Source: Mycobacterium sp. 1554424.7
Lineage (GTDB): Bacteria > Actinomycetota > Actinomycetes > Mycobacteriales > Mycobacteriaceae
DNA length: 64,000 bases
Direction of reading: 5' to 3'
Assembly (NCBI RefSeq): GCF_001665295.1
Contig: NZ_LZSE01000078.1
Coordinates: forward strand, 62,001-126,000
Each line of letters begins with the position of its first letter. Position 1 is the stretch's first letter. Shown one piece after another: positions 25,870 through 34,190 of this stretch. The position numbers and the translations under genes are program-made. Below the pieces are notes generated by a model that saw only the letters and a list, made by a program, of their open reading frames with translations, was not told where the DNA came from and made no database searches.

Positions 25870-27483
25870 ATGACCACCGTCCGCAACGCGATTCTCGATC
25901 TGTTCCGCGAACACAATTTGACGACCTGGTTTGGGAACCCGGGCTCGTCGGAATTGGCTCTGCTGCAAGACTTCCCAGACGATTTCCGCTATTTACTGGG
26001 ACTCCAAGAGATGGTGCCCGTCGGCATGGCCGACGCATACGCGCAAGTTACCGGCCGGCCCGCGCTGGTCAATCTCCACACCGCCCCGGGGATGGGGAAC
26101 GCTCAGGGACAGCTGTACAACGCGTTCGTCAACAAGACGCCTTTGATCGTCACCGCGGGGAATCAGCGCCGGACGATGCAAAATCAATACTGCCTGCTGA
26201 CCAACATCGAACCCACCTCCGTCCCGAGGCCATTCGTGAAATGGGCGGCCGAACCCGCCCTCGCCAGCGAGGCTCCCGCCGTGTTGGCTCGCGCCATCCA
26301 CCTGGCGACTACGCCGCCGACGGGCCCGGTGTTCGTTTCACTCCCGATGGACGACATGCCAATCGAGCTCGACGAGGCGCAGGCGGGCGACGTCGCCACT
26401 ATCCGAAACCGTTCAGTGACATCCGTGTCGGGGTTCTCCGCCGAAGTCGCCGAGCAGATCGCGGCGCGGTTGGACGGCGCACGATCACCGGCGTTGATCG
26501 TCGGTGGTGACGTCGAGCGCTACGGCGCGTGGGAGGCGGTCGTCGGATTGGCCGAACGAACGCAATCTCCCGTGTGGACTGCACCGCTGACCGGATGGAG
26601 CGGCTTCCCGGAGAACCACGCGCTGTATCGGGGAATCCTGCCGCCCGGCGCCGGCTGGATCTCACACATACTTGCCGGACATGATTTCTTGTTGGTGATC
26701 GGAGCCCCCGTATTTCGCTACTACCCACAAGTTCCCGGGCCATACCTGCCCGAAGGCGCCACCTTGGTCCAGCTCACCAACGATCCCGACGAAGCCGCCC
26801 GCGCTCCCGTCGGCGACGCCATCGTTGCCGACCTGGCCAGCGCGGCCCAAGCTCTGCTCGCCGCGGCGAAGTCGACCAAGCGGGCCGCCGCCGCACCGCG
26901 CGCGCCGATTCCCGAATTGCGATCAGCGCAGGTTCCCTTCGAGCCCGAGGCGCTTTGGACGGCGGTCGGCCTGGCCGCACCCGCGGAGACGCTGTGGGTC
27001 AGCGAAGCGGGTAGCAACGAAGTGGCAATCACGAACAGCATCCGGCCCGGCCGGCCGTTGTCGCACCTGTCGGCAGCCGGGGGCGGACTCGGCTACGGCC
27101 TGCCCGCCGCAGTCGGCGCGCAATTGGCGGCCCCGGATCGACCGGTCGTCGCGCTGATGGGCGACGGCTCAATGCATTACGCGATTACCGCGTTGTGGAC
27201 CGCCACGCAGTATGAGATACCGGTGACCATCGTTGTGGCCTCGAATGGCGAATACGGAGTGGTCAAAGAATTCGGTGCATGGGAGAAGACCCCCGCCGTT
27301 CCCGGCCTGGACCTGCCGGGTCTGGATGTCGTGGCCACCGCGGCCAGCTACGGTGTCGACGCACACGAAGCCCATACGACCGACGACGTTGTCGAGATGG
27401 TGCGGGCCGGCATCGCCGACCGCCGGCGGCCCACCCTCATCAACGCCCGCACCACCCCGGTGAAGGCGGCGACGGGAGCCTAA
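25870..27483 (+). CDS. mdlC: Benzoylformate decarboxylase-like ThDP enzyme
   Basis: 537 residues, similar in length and order to Pseudomonas putida benzoylformate decarboxylase. Active-site positions match: Ser26 in NPGSSELALL, Glu47 in GLQEMVPVG, His70 in NLHTAPG, and a His in LAGHD. The ThDP/Mg motif is GDGSMHYAITALWTATQYEIPVTIVVASNGEYG (about 436-468). It should decarboxylate an aryl- or alkyl-substituted 2-oxo acid to an aldehyde. ATG at 25870 after GGAG. Convergent with the TetR gene sharing CTAA stops. Third-position GC looks lower than in neighbours (by eye). Confidence 0.88.
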   Translation: MTTVRNAILDLFREHNLTTWFGNPGSSELALLQDFPDDFRYLLGLQEMVPVGMADAYAQVTGRPALVNLHTAPGMGNAQGQLYNAFVNKTPLIVTAGNQRRTMQNQYCLLTNIEPTSVPRPFVKWAAEPALASEAPAVLARAIHLATTPPTGPVFVSLPMDDMPIELDEAQAGDVATIRNRSVTSVSGFSAEVAEQIAARLDGARSPALIVGGDVERYGAWEAVVGLAERTQSPVWTAPLTGWSGFPENHALYRGILPPGAGWISHILAGHDFLLVIGAPVFRYYPQVPGPYLPEGATLVQLTNDPDEAARAPVGDAIVADLASAAQALLAAAKSTKRAAAAPRAPIPELRSAQVPFEPEALWTAVGLAAPAETLWVSEAGSNEVAITNSIRPGRPLSHLSAAGGGLGYGLPAAVGAQLAAPDRPVVALMGDGSMHYAITALWTATQYEIPVTIVVASNGEYGVVKEFGAWEKTPAVPGLDLPGLDVVATAASYGVDAHEAHTTDDVVEMVRAGIADRRRPTLINARTTPVKAATGA

Positions 27484-28130
27484 CGTCGCGCTTGGGACTG
27501 GATACCGGCGAGCAGCATGTCGAGAGCCCGATCGAAGTCCTTGGCCATCGTTGAGCGTTGGGAGGTTTGTGCGAGCGCGGCCATGTGGGGGTGGTCGGCC
27601 GCCGCGAGCTGCCCGATACGTTTGGCCATTGCCACATTCGACTTCTCGCGAACGCTTGCGGGCGCGGATTCGGATAAAGGCCCGGCCAATTCGACTTGCG
27701 CAGCGCCCATTACAAGGCTGAGCACACCGCGAAACGCCGCCAACAGATCGAGGTCGCTCAGGCCCGCCCGGGCGAGGGATTCGATAAGTCGCTCGGCCGG
27801 AAGATACCCGGCCGCCGACACGACTCTTCGGGTGAGCACCAGGGACGCCGCGTTGGGGTGCTGGCGCACGGACCGCCAAATGGCAGTTGCGATGCCCTTG
27901 ACATCCGAGCGCCAATCTTTCGACGGGCGCGGCAGCCGGACGTCGGCGAGCACCGCCTCGGCGACGAGGCCCTCGAGCTCTTCGCGGTCCGTGACGTAGT
28001 TGTAGAGCGTCATCGGCCCGGTGCCCAGCGCCGCGGCCAGCGACCGCATGCTCAGCCCCGCAAGCCCGTCTTTGTCGACGATTTGGAGAGCTTGGGCCCG
28101 CACCTCGGCGACGGTGAATCGTGCCTTCAT
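27480..28130 (-). CDS. TetR-family transcriptional regulator
   Basis: 216 residues. N-terminal helix-turn-helix with LSMRSLAAALGTGPMTLYNYVTDREEL (about residues 25-52), then a helical ligand domain of the TetR C type. Divergent from an alpha/beta hydrolase gene. The spacer contains a 35-bp palindrome (28172-28206), so it likely represses itself and the hydrolase. Ligand unknown. Shares a CTAA stop overlap with the decarboxylase. Confidence 0.92.
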   Translation of the reverse strand: MKARFTVAEVRAQALQIVDKDGLAGLSMRSLAAALGTGPMTLYNYVTDREELEGLVAEAVLADVRLPRPSKDWRSDVKGIATAIWRSVRQHPNAASLVLTRRVVSAAGYLPAERLIESLARAGLSDLDLLAAFRGVLSLVMGAAQVELAGPLSESAPASVREKSNVAMAKRIGQLAAADHPHMAALAQTSQRSTMAKDFDRALDMLLAGIQSQARR

Positions 28131-28171
28131 GTCGGGATCAGCCTACTGATCATCGACCCAACCTTTGACAA

Positions 28172-28206
28172 GTACACCGTACGTATTATACAAACGTACG
28201 GTGTAC
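28172..28206. promoter_or_regulatory. Perfect 13-bp-arm palindromic operator, TetR/hydrolase spacer
   Basis: Arm GTACACCGTACGT, 9-base centre ATTATACAA, then the exact reverse complement ACGTACGGTGTAC. Each arm also has an internal ACGTA/CGTAC symmetry, so two TetR dimers could bind. It covers the likely promoter between 28130 and 28255. Hydrolase start candidates at 28165 (TTG) and 28201 (GTG) would lie before or inside it, which argues for the GTG at 28255. Confidence 0.8.
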
Positions 28207-28254
28207 GTATCACCGAATGATTCCAGTTGGGTTCCGAGGCCCGGCACCGAACGG

Positions 28255-29133
28255 GTGTCGTTCATTTCGCACGACACCGACTGCGCCGGCTGGTTGACTC
28301 TTCCCGAGGGACCCGGCCCCCATCCCGGTGTGGTGCTCGCCCATGGCCTGGGCGCGACTCACGAGATGCTGCTTGCGCAGTACGAACGGCGCTTCGCCGC
28401 CGCCGGCATCGCCACCCTGGCCTTCGATTACCGCTACACGGGCGAGTCCGGTGGCGAGCCGCGGCAGCGCTTCAGCATGCGCCGGCATCGACAGGACGTC
28501 GTGGCGGCGTGTGGGTATCTGCGTCGGCAGGACGCCATAGACGCAACCCGATTGGGCTTGTGGGGCACGAGTTTGGGCGCCCTGCACGTGTTGCGGGCGG
28601 CGGCGCAAGAAGCCGATATCCGGGCGGTGGTGGTGCAGTGTCCGATCGTGCACGGCCCGGGCACGCTGACGCGAAATGGAGTGTGGTCCGCCTTGCGCTT
28701 GACCCCGGCGATCGCCGAAGACGCTGTGCGCCGCTTGGTTTCGGGCAGTCGCCGCTACGTCCCCATCGTCGGCCGGCCCGGCGACCTCGCCGCGGTCACC
28801 AGCCCGGGCGCACTGGACGGATGGTATTCAACCGTGCCGCCCGGCACCGCGTTCGATAACCGCATGGCCGCGGCGGACGTGGTCGGCATCGCCACGAGCA
28901 GCGCCAAGCGCTGCGCGAAGAAAATCGAAGCGCCGCTTTTGGTTTGCGTGTCAGCGCGGGAGACGTTGATGGACCCGCGCCATGCCGAGGCAGTCGGTCA
29001 TTCAGCTCCTCGCGGGGTGGTTCGGCGTTACGACGGTGACCACTTCCAGATCTACCATCCCCCGTTGCTGGAGGCCCTGCTCGGCGACCAGGTCGATTTC
29101 CTGAAGGAGCACCTCAATGTCGGGGCCGGCTGA
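28255..29133 (+). CDS. Alpha/beta hydrolase (dienelactone-hydrolase/peptidase-like)
   Basis: About 292 residues from a GTG at 28255; earlier in-frame starts lie in the operator. Motifs: VVLAHGLGATHEM (oxyanion region), FDYRYTGESGGEPRQ, nucleophile GTSLGALHV, and a late Asp plus His in GDHFQIYH. The same architecture occurs in the hydrolase at 39821, so these are paralogues of a mycobacterial hydrolase family, possibly esterases or lipases. Start site is uncertain. Gene overlaps the next by 17 bp. Confidence 0.82.
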   Translation: MSFISHDTDCAGWLTLPEGPGPHPGVVLAHGLGATHEMLLAQYERRFAAAGIATLAFDYRYTGESGGEPRQRFSMRRHRQDVVAACGYLRRQDAIDATRLGLWGTSLGALHVLRAAAQEADIRAVVVQCPIVHGPGTLTRNGVWSALRLTPAIAEDAVRRLVSGSRRYVPIVGRPGDLAAVTSPGALDGWYSTVPPGTAFDNRMAAADVVGIATSSAKRCAKKIEAPLLVCVSARETLMDPRHAEAVGHSAPRGVVRRYDGDHFQIYHPPLLEALLGDQVDFLKEHLNVGAG

Positions 29134-29776
29134 TGCGCTGCGCGACAACGACGGGCGACTTGCCGATTTCGCGCGCGACATCACCGCGGCGCAGTGGGGC
29201 GAGCCGAGCCTTTGTAGCGAGTGGACCAATCATGACGTGCTGGCACATCTCGTCATCGGTTATGGCGTCGCGGCGCGCGACGTCGTCGCGGAGATGGTCC
29301 GACAGCGTGGCTCCTTCGACGCGGCGAACGCGCAGTTGGCCCGCGATCTGGCGGCGCGTCGCCATCCCGGTCAGCTGATTGCCGACCTGGAGGAGCTGGC
29401 GCGCCGACCTCGAGGCATCGGCCGCGTGTTTCCGAAGCGTCTGCTGCTGGGCGATCACGTCATTCACGAACTCGACATCGCCTTCGCGTTGGGTAAGGAA
29501 TCGACGGTGCCCCTGCCCATCGTCACTGCTGTGCTCGATACGCAGGTGCGCGTGCCCAACCCGTTCGTCCCCGCGGCCGCACGAGCCCGCGGCCTCAATC
29601 TGTACGCCACGGACGTCCGCTGGTCTCATTCCGCCGGCGGCCCGACGGTTACCGGACAAGCAGCACACATCGCCTCGGTCCTGGCCGGGCGTCCCAGAGC
29701 CCTGCGGTACCTCGGTGGTGACGGCGTGGGCCTGCTGTCCGCCCGCGTCAACGCCACCCATCGCGGGCTGAGCTAG
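29117..29776 (+). CDS. Maleylpyruvate isomerase-like (DinB-fold, mycothiol-dependent) protein
   Basis: 219 residues from an ATG at 29117 preceded by AAGGAG seven bases away. Family landmarks: SLCSEWTNHDVLAHLV (His) near 31-47 and GDHVIHELDIAFAL near 114-127 (Asp/His), the three metal-ligand positions of the DinB fold used by mycothiol-dependent isomerases. A thiol-dependent isomerase or transferase is likely. It is cotranscribed with the hydrolase (overlapping genes) and converges with the acyl-CoA dehydrogenase, sharing a CTAG stop. Confidence 0.8.
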   Translation: MSGPADALRDNDGRLADFARDITAAQWGEPSLCSEWTNHDVLAHLVIGYGVAARDVVAEMVRQRGSFDAANAQLARDLAARRHPGQLIADLEELARRPRGIGRVFPKRLLLGDHVIHELDIAFALGKESTVPLPIVTAVLDTQVRVPNPFVPAAARARGLNLYATDVRWSHSAGGPTVTGQAAHIASVLAGRPRALRYLGGDGVGLLSARVNATHRGLS

Positions 29777-30924
29777 CCACCGTAGCTGGGACGCCCGAGC
29801 TTCAGGGTGTGCTGGGCGATCATGTTGCGGAACACCTCGAGGGTGCCGCCGTAGATGCCCAGCGGGAGCGACAGACGGTAAAGGTGTTCGGCCGCACCGT
29901 CGCTCGCGGAGCCCTCGGCGTCGGCGGGCAGCGCGGAGGCCGTCCCCAGGATGTCCATCAGGTCCGGGGAGATGTCGCGCATCGTCTGCGCGATCGCGAC
30001 GCGCCCGAACATGCCGGGCGTGGACAGCGCCGCCTCCATCCGGGCGACGGCCCGCCCGAGCCGGTACTTCACCGACGCGTCGTCCACCTGTGCTACGAGC
30101 GCCGCGACGGTGTCGACCACCTCGGCCATGATGTCGCCGTGCCCCGACATCGCCGCAACGTATTGCAGGCCATGGTCTTCGGTGTCCACGATGCCGTGCT
30201 CGGAGTCCAGCGCCGAGCGCATCACCGTCCAGCCGCCGTTGACCTCGCCGATGCGGTAAAGGTCGTCGACGCGCACGTCGCTGTAGTAGACGATGTTGGT
30301 GCGGTCGCCGTCCAGGGTGCGGATGGGTTGAATCTCGATGCCCGGCGTATCGAGCGGCACCAGAAACATGGTCAGGTTCTTGTGTTTCGGGGCCTGCGGG
30401 TCGGTGTTGGTGAGCAGGAAGACGTAGCGGGCGTTCTGCGCGTTCGAGGTGAACATCTTGGAGCCGTTAATGATCCACGCATCGCCGTCGCGCACCGCGC
30501 GGGTCTTGCAGGTGGCGACGTCGGAGCCGCCCTCGGGTTCGGTGTAGCCCAGGCACAGCCGGATCTCGCCGGACAACACGCCGGACAGGACCAAGGCGAC
30601 GAGCTCCGGCGCGCCGAATTGCTGCACCAGCCGCGCGACGACGGACGTGGTTCCCCAGTGGTACCAGGGCGTGTGAGCCCGGGCGATCTCGAGGTGAAAG
30701 ATGCGCCGGCGGACCGCGCTGAATCCGCCCTCGGACTCCAGCCGCCAATCAGAGGCCAGATAGCCGGCCTCGCCCAGCGCCAGATGCACTTGCTCGTCGA
30801 AGTTTTCACCGAACTCGCGCTGGCGGCGCAGCACGTCGTCGGTGACGTGCTTGGCGATGAAGGCCCGGGTTTCCTCGAGAAATTCCTGGTCTTCGGGGCT
30901 GAGCTCGACGGCTGAGAAGTCCAT
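29773..30924 (-). CDS. Acyl-CoA dehydrogenase
   Basis: 383 residues. The acyl-CoA dehydrogenase pattern is complete: N-terminal helices, the substrate/FAD loop CLGYTEPEGGSDVATCKT (about 144-161), WIINGSKMFTSNAQNARYVFLL (about 170-191), and the C-terminal helical domain ending in LGIYGGTLEVFRNMIAQHTL. It oxidises an acyl-CoA to the enoyl-CoA with FAD; the reoxidising ETF is elsewhere. It starts 1 bp after the LLM oxidoreductase stop, so it is in the operon initiating at copy B of the shared element. Confidence 0.93.
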   Translation of the reverse strand: MDFSAVELSPEDQEFLEETRAFIAKHVTDDVLRRQREFGENFDEQVHLALGEAGYLASDWRLESEGGFSAVRRRIFHLEIARAHTPWYHWGTTSVVARLVQQFGAPELVALVLSGVLSGEIRLCLGYTEPEGGSDVATCKTRAVRDGDAWIINGSKMFTSNAQNARYVFLLTNTDPQAPKHKNLTMFLVPLDTPGIEIQPIRTLDGDRTNIVYYSDVRVDDLYRIGEVNGGWTVMRSALDSEHGIVDTEDHGLQYVAAMSGHGDIMAEVVDTVAALVAQVDDASVKYRLGRAVARMEAALSTPGMFGRVAIAQTMRDISPDLMDILGTASALPADAEGSASDGAAEHLYRLSLPLGIYGGTLEVFRNMIAQHTLKLGRPSYGG

Positions 30925-31839
30925 CTAGATCGCGTCTATCACGAGCTTGCGGAACCGATCGAGGGTCTCGAGCGCATGCGCGATGCTGTCGCCCGGCAGG
31001 TGGACGCCGACCCACGTAACTCCCACGGCCGCAAGCTTTTCCAGGCCGCCGAGATACGCGTCAGCGTTGAAGTCGTCGGTCGCGGGGCTGCCGCCCTCGA
31101 AGTTGCTGAAGGTGATGTCGATCGCCGACCAGTCCCTGCCCGCCGCGTCACAACGGCGCCGCAGGTCGTCGATGCCCTCGGTGAGGCGCTCGACCGAGTC
31201 GATGACCGCGGTCCCGGCGGTCTGGGCCAACTGCGGCGGGGCGGGAAACGGGCACCAGCCGTCGCCGTACTGGGCGACGCGCTGGCGGGCGGTCGTGGTG
31301 TTGCCGCCGATCCAGATCGGCGGACAGGCGACCGGCCTGGGATGCGCGGTGATGCCGCGCGCGCTGAAATGCTTTCCTTCAAACGAGATATCGTCGTCGG
31401 TCCAGATCGCCCGGATCACCTGCAGCGCCTCGTCGAACAGCTCGGCGCGCTCGTCGTAGCTCACGCCCAGCGCCGCGAATTCGCGTTTCAGATAGCCGAC
31501 ACCGACCGCGAGCGTGAAGCGGCCACCCGAGAGCAGGTCCAGCGTGGCGCCGGACTTGGCCACCACGAACGGGTTTCGGTACGGCAGCACCACGATGTTG
31601 GGAATCAGGCGCAGCGTCGTCGTGGTGGCAGCGGCGAAACCCAAAGCGACAAACGGATCCAGCGCGTCGTGCCCACCGGCCTCCAGCCAGCGCTGCGACG
31701 GCGCCGGGTGGTCGGTGAAGCCGAACCCATGGATGCCGGCGGCTTCGGTGGCCGCGGCCACCTTCGCGATGCCCGGCCCGCTGGCCAGCTCCGGGTTGTA
31801 CGGATGGCTGTGCATCGGGTGGGTGATGGTGAAGCGCAT
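30925..31839 (-). CDS. LLM-class F420-dependent oxidoreductase
   Basis: 304 residues from the ATG at 31839 (the open frame beyond it lies in the thioesterase gene). Luciferase-like TIM barrel: GFTDHPAPSQRW, RLIPNIVVLPYRNPFVVAKSGATLDLLSGGRFTLAVGVGYLKREF (about 78-122) and IWIGGNTTTARQRVAQYGDGWCPF. These fit the F420-type subgroup rather than FMN. Substrate unknown. It lies 5 bp after the thioesterase gene and 1 bp before the acyl-CoA dehydrogenase, so all three form an operon. Confidence 0.92.
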   Translation of the reverse strand: MRFTITHPMHSHPYNPELASGPGIAKVAAATEAAGIHGFGFTDHPAPSQRWLEAGGHDALDPFVALGFAAATTTTLRLIPNIVVLPYRNPFVVAKSGATLDLLSGGRFTLAVGVGYLKREFAALGVSYDERAELFDEALQVIRAIWTDDDISFEGKHFSARGITAHPRPVACPPIWIGGNTTTARQRVAQYGDGWCPFPAPPQLAQTAGTAVIDSVERLTEGIDDLRRRCDAAGRDWSAIDITFSNFEGGSPATDDFNADAYLGGLEKLAAVGVTWVGVHLPGDSIAHALETLDRFRKLVIDAI

Positions 31840-31844
31840 GGCGG

Positions 31845-32735
31845 TCAGAATCGTGCGCGGGAATCGATCGCCGTGTCGCTGGTGCGCAGCGGCCGGATCA
31901 GCGCTTCCTGGGCGAACGAGGCCAGCAGCTCGCCCTCTTGCGCGTGCACGGTGCCGCGTACGTACGACATCCCCGCGCCGACCTGGGTGCTCTCGTGGGT
32001 GTAGAGCAGCCACCCGTCCCAATGCACGGGTTCGTGGAAGGCGACCGAAATGCTCATCGGTGCGGTGGACACGGTCAGGTGCGCCTGGCTGGTGCCGATG
32101 CCCGGGTGCGCCCGCATGGTCGTCGAGATCCCCAGGTGCCCGGTGAAGTAGGCGACGAGCGCCTTGGCAAGGTCGTCCCGGGTCGGGATGGGGTCGTAGT
32201 GCAGCCACGCGTACAGCTCGGGCGGCCCGACCTCATCGGGGCTGTTGACGTCGACGACGTCGACCAGGCGCAGTTCGCGTCCGACCATCGGCATCGGCGA
32301 ATGGTTGGCGTCGGCGGGCGGCGCCACGTCGGGGCGCGGCAGGTGGTGGCGGATGACGTCGGCGGTCGGGACGTCGGCCAGCACCGTGATGCTCAGGCAG
32401 CGCCGGCCGCTCTGGTGCACCGCGACGACCGCGGTGGCGGTGGACCGGCCCTCGGCCACCACGTCGAGGACGAGCTCGATTGGCGGCCCGACGACCACCG
32501 CGCGGGAGAACACGGCGTGTGCCGAGCGCACCGACTTGTCCGGGAATCGCTTGGCCACCGCGACAATCGCCTGGGCGAGCACCTGGGTGCCCTCCACCAC
32601 CTGACGTTCGTCGCCGACGGCGATCCCGGTGTCGCCGGTGAACCGGTCCTGCCCGTCGGCCCCCACGTCGAACAGGTCGAGCAGACCCTGCACGGTCCAC
32701 TCGATCTGCTGGGATTCCTCAGAAGCCTTCGTCAA
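31845..32735 (-). CDS. TesB-type acyl-CoA thioesterase II
   Basis: 296 residues. Two hotdog halves; FTGDTGIAVGDERQVVEGTQVLAQAI at the N-terminus and the C-terminal MSISVAFHEPVHWDGWLLYTHESTQVGAGMSYVRGTVHAQEGELLASFAQE are the TesB double-hotdog signatures (Asp and Gln/Thr positions). TTG start at 32735 with GGAGGTGGAG ahead. Hydrolyses acyl-CoA. Divergent from the SRPBCC gene, with copy B of the shared element between them. Confidence 0.9.
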   Translation of the reverse strand: MTKASEESQQIEWTVQGLLDLFDVGADGQDRFTGDTGIAVGDERQVVEGTQVLAQAIVAVAKRFPDKSVRSAHAVFSRAVVVGPPIELVLDVVAEGRSTATAVVAVHQSGRRCLSITVLADVPTADVIRHHLPRPDVAPPADANHSPMPMVGRELRLVDVVDVNSPDEVGPPELYAWLHYDPIPTRDDLAKALVAYFTGHLGISTTMRAHPGIGTSQAHLTVSTAPMSISVAFHEPVHWDGWLLYTHESTQVGAGMSYVRGTVHAQEGELLASFAQEALIRPLRTSDTAIDSRARF

Positions 32736-32774
32736 ATCCGCTCCACCTCCGCGCTAGCAGCCCAGGGCTCAGCG

Positions 32775-32798
32775 TGACACTTTGAGTAGGATTTGTAA
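32775..32798. promoter_or_regulatory. Shared 24-bp element, copy B, bidirectional between TesB and SRPBCC genes
   Basis: TGACA, 14 bases, TGTAA, in the 95-bp divergent spacer. Minus strand: -35 TTTACA and CACGCT as in copy A, giving a start near 32764 and a 29-base leader with a good ribosome site. Plus strand: -35 GTGACA, 16 bp, TAAAGC, giving a leader of about 23 bases before the TTG at 32831 with AGGAGG. The one element could serve both operons. Promoter boxes are inferred by eye. Confidence 0.7.
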
Positions 32799-32830
32799 AG
32801 CTCGGCTAACAGACACAGGAGGCAACGCAA

Positions 32831-33322
32831 TTGGGCATCGTGACAAGCACTTCGGAGACCGCCTTCATCCATTCCGCCGAGGCCGTGTACGACTTTGTCA
32901 CCGACCCGGCCAACTGGACCAAGACCTATCCGGGCAGCGCGCACATCGGCAAGTTGCCGGCGCTTCCCCTGAAGGTCGGCGACACCTGGGAGGAGGCCGG
33001 CCCCGACGGCGACCGCATCTTCAGCTGGCAGCTGGCCATCGCCGATCGGCCGACGCTGTTCGTGTTCAATTCCGTGGGCCGCCTCGGCCACGACCGCCAG
33101 GGCGATGGCGGGATGGAGGGCCGGATCACCGTCTCCTACCGATTCACCAGGCCGGGCCGGGACGTCACCCTGTTCTCCCGCACCATGACGATCGAGGCGT
33201 CCAAGCATGCGCCGCTACCCGACGCGCTCTTCCAGCAGGCCAATCCGGCCCGGATCGACGCCTACCACGCGGCCGTCGCGCGTGAGCTGGGCGAGATTGA
33301 CACCGACGCGCGTCGTGCATGA
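32831..33322 (+). CDS. SRPBCC-family (START-like) protein
   Basis: 163 residues from the TTG at 32831, supported by AGGAGG eight bases before it. N-terminal strand and AEAVYDFVTDPANWTKTYPGSAHIG, then a beta-rich core (RITVSYRFTRPGRDVTLFSRTMTI) and a C-terminal helix (ANPARIDAYHAAVARELGEID) match the polyketide-cyclase/START-like fold. Binds a hydrophobic ligand; enzymatic or carrier role unknown. Its stop TGA is the first part of copy C of the shared element. Confidence 0.85.
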   Translation: MGIVTSTSETAFIHSAEAVYDFVTDPANWTKTYPGSAHIGKLPALPLKVGDTWEEAGPDGDRIFSWQLAIADRPTLFVFNSVGRLGHDRQGDGGMEGRITVSYRFTRPGRDVTLFSRTMTIEASKHAPLPDALFQQANPARIDAYHAAVARELGEIDTDARRA

Positions 33323-33343
33323 CACTTTGGCGGTGTTTTGTAA
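33320..33343. promoter_or_regulatory. Shared 24-bp element, copy C, before the SMP-30 gene
   Basis: TGACA, 14 bases, TGTAA. Its first three bases are the stop codon of the SRPBCC gene. A -35 ATGACA and -10 TAAAGG 16 bp apart put the start near 33353, three bases before the ATG at 33356, consistent with a leaderless message. Operator and promoter roles are inference. Confidence 0.65.
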
Positions 33344-33355
33344 AGGCCTAAACCG

Positions 33356-34174
33356 ATGATCCCCGAGCCCCGGGCCAAGGGGTTCTGCTTCGGTGAGGGC
33401 CCGCGCTGGTTCGAAGGGCTGCTCTGGTTCTCCGACATGCTGGGCGAAGCCGTGCACACCGTGGACATGCGCGGCTCGGTGACCACGCTCGCGCTGCCCG
33501 GTCGCTCCCCGTCCGGCCTCGGGTTTCGCCCCGACGGGTCCCTGCTGATCGCCTCGACCGAGGACCGGCAGGTCCTGCGCTACGACGGCGAAGCGGTCGA
33601 GGCCATCGCCGATCTGGCCCCCCTGACGCCGGTCAACCTGGGCGACATGGTCGTCGACGACGCCGGTCGCGCCTACCTCGGATGCCAGGCGTTCTCCGGC
33701 GGCGCCATCATCCGCCTCGACGCCGACGACACCGCCACCATTGCGGCCGAGGACCTCGACTTCCCCAACGGCATGGTGATCACGCCCGACCGAAAGACGT
33801 TGATCGTCGCCGAATCGACGGGCCGCCGGCTGACCGCGTTCACCATCGACGACGACGGCGGCCTGAGCGACCGACGAATTTTCGCCGACGGCCTGGACGG
33901 GCCGCCGGACGGCATCGCGCTGGACGCCGAGGGTGGGGTATGGGCGTCCATGACGCTGGCGCACCAGTTCGAGCGGATCGCCGAGGGCGGCGCCGTGACC
34001 GACCGCATCGACATCGGCGAGCGGGTGGCGATCGCGTGCGCGTTCGGCGGTCCCGCGCGCCGCACGCTGTTCCTGCTTTCGAGCACCGACGCTTATCCTC
34101 AGCGACTGATCGGCACCCGGCTCTCGCAGCTGGACGCCGTGACGGTTGACACCCCGGGCGCGGGCCTACCCTGA
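33356..34174 (+). CDS. SMP-30/gluconolactonase-family lactonase
   Basis: 272 residues, six-bladed beta-propeller. Seen: EGPRWFEGLLWFSDMLGEAVHTVD (Glu of the metal site, about residues 14-37), SPSGLGFRPDGSLLIAST, NLGDMVVDDAGRAYLG, DLDFPNGMVITPDRKTLIVAEST (Asn of the metal site) and GPPDGIALDAEGGVW (Asp). Metal-dependent hydrolase that opens lactones. In this cluster it could open the lactone from the Baeyer-Villiger enzyme; that link is inferred. Starts 12 bp after copy C of the shared element. Confidence 0.9.
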   Translation: MIPEPRAKGFCFGEGPRWFEGLLWFSDMLGEAVHTVDMRGSVTTLALPGRSPSGLGFRPDGSLLIASTEDRQVLRYDGEAVEAIADLAPLTPVNLGDMVVDDAGRAYLGCQAFSGGAIIRLDADDTATIAAEDLDFPNGMVITPDRKTLIVAESTGRRLTAFTIDDDGGLSDRRIFADGLDGPPDGIALDAEGGVWASMTLAHQFERIAEGGAVTDRIDIGERVAIACAFGGPARRTLFLLSSTDAYPQRLIGTRLSQLDAVTVDTPGAGLP

Positions 34175-34190
34175 CACCCTGAAGGCAAAC

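Noticed and set aside
28165-28254. TTG at 28165 or GTG at 28201 as start of the alpha/beta hydrolase
   Set aside because: Both lie before or inside the palindromic operator and add residues unlike the family; the paralogue at 39821 supports a start near 28255.
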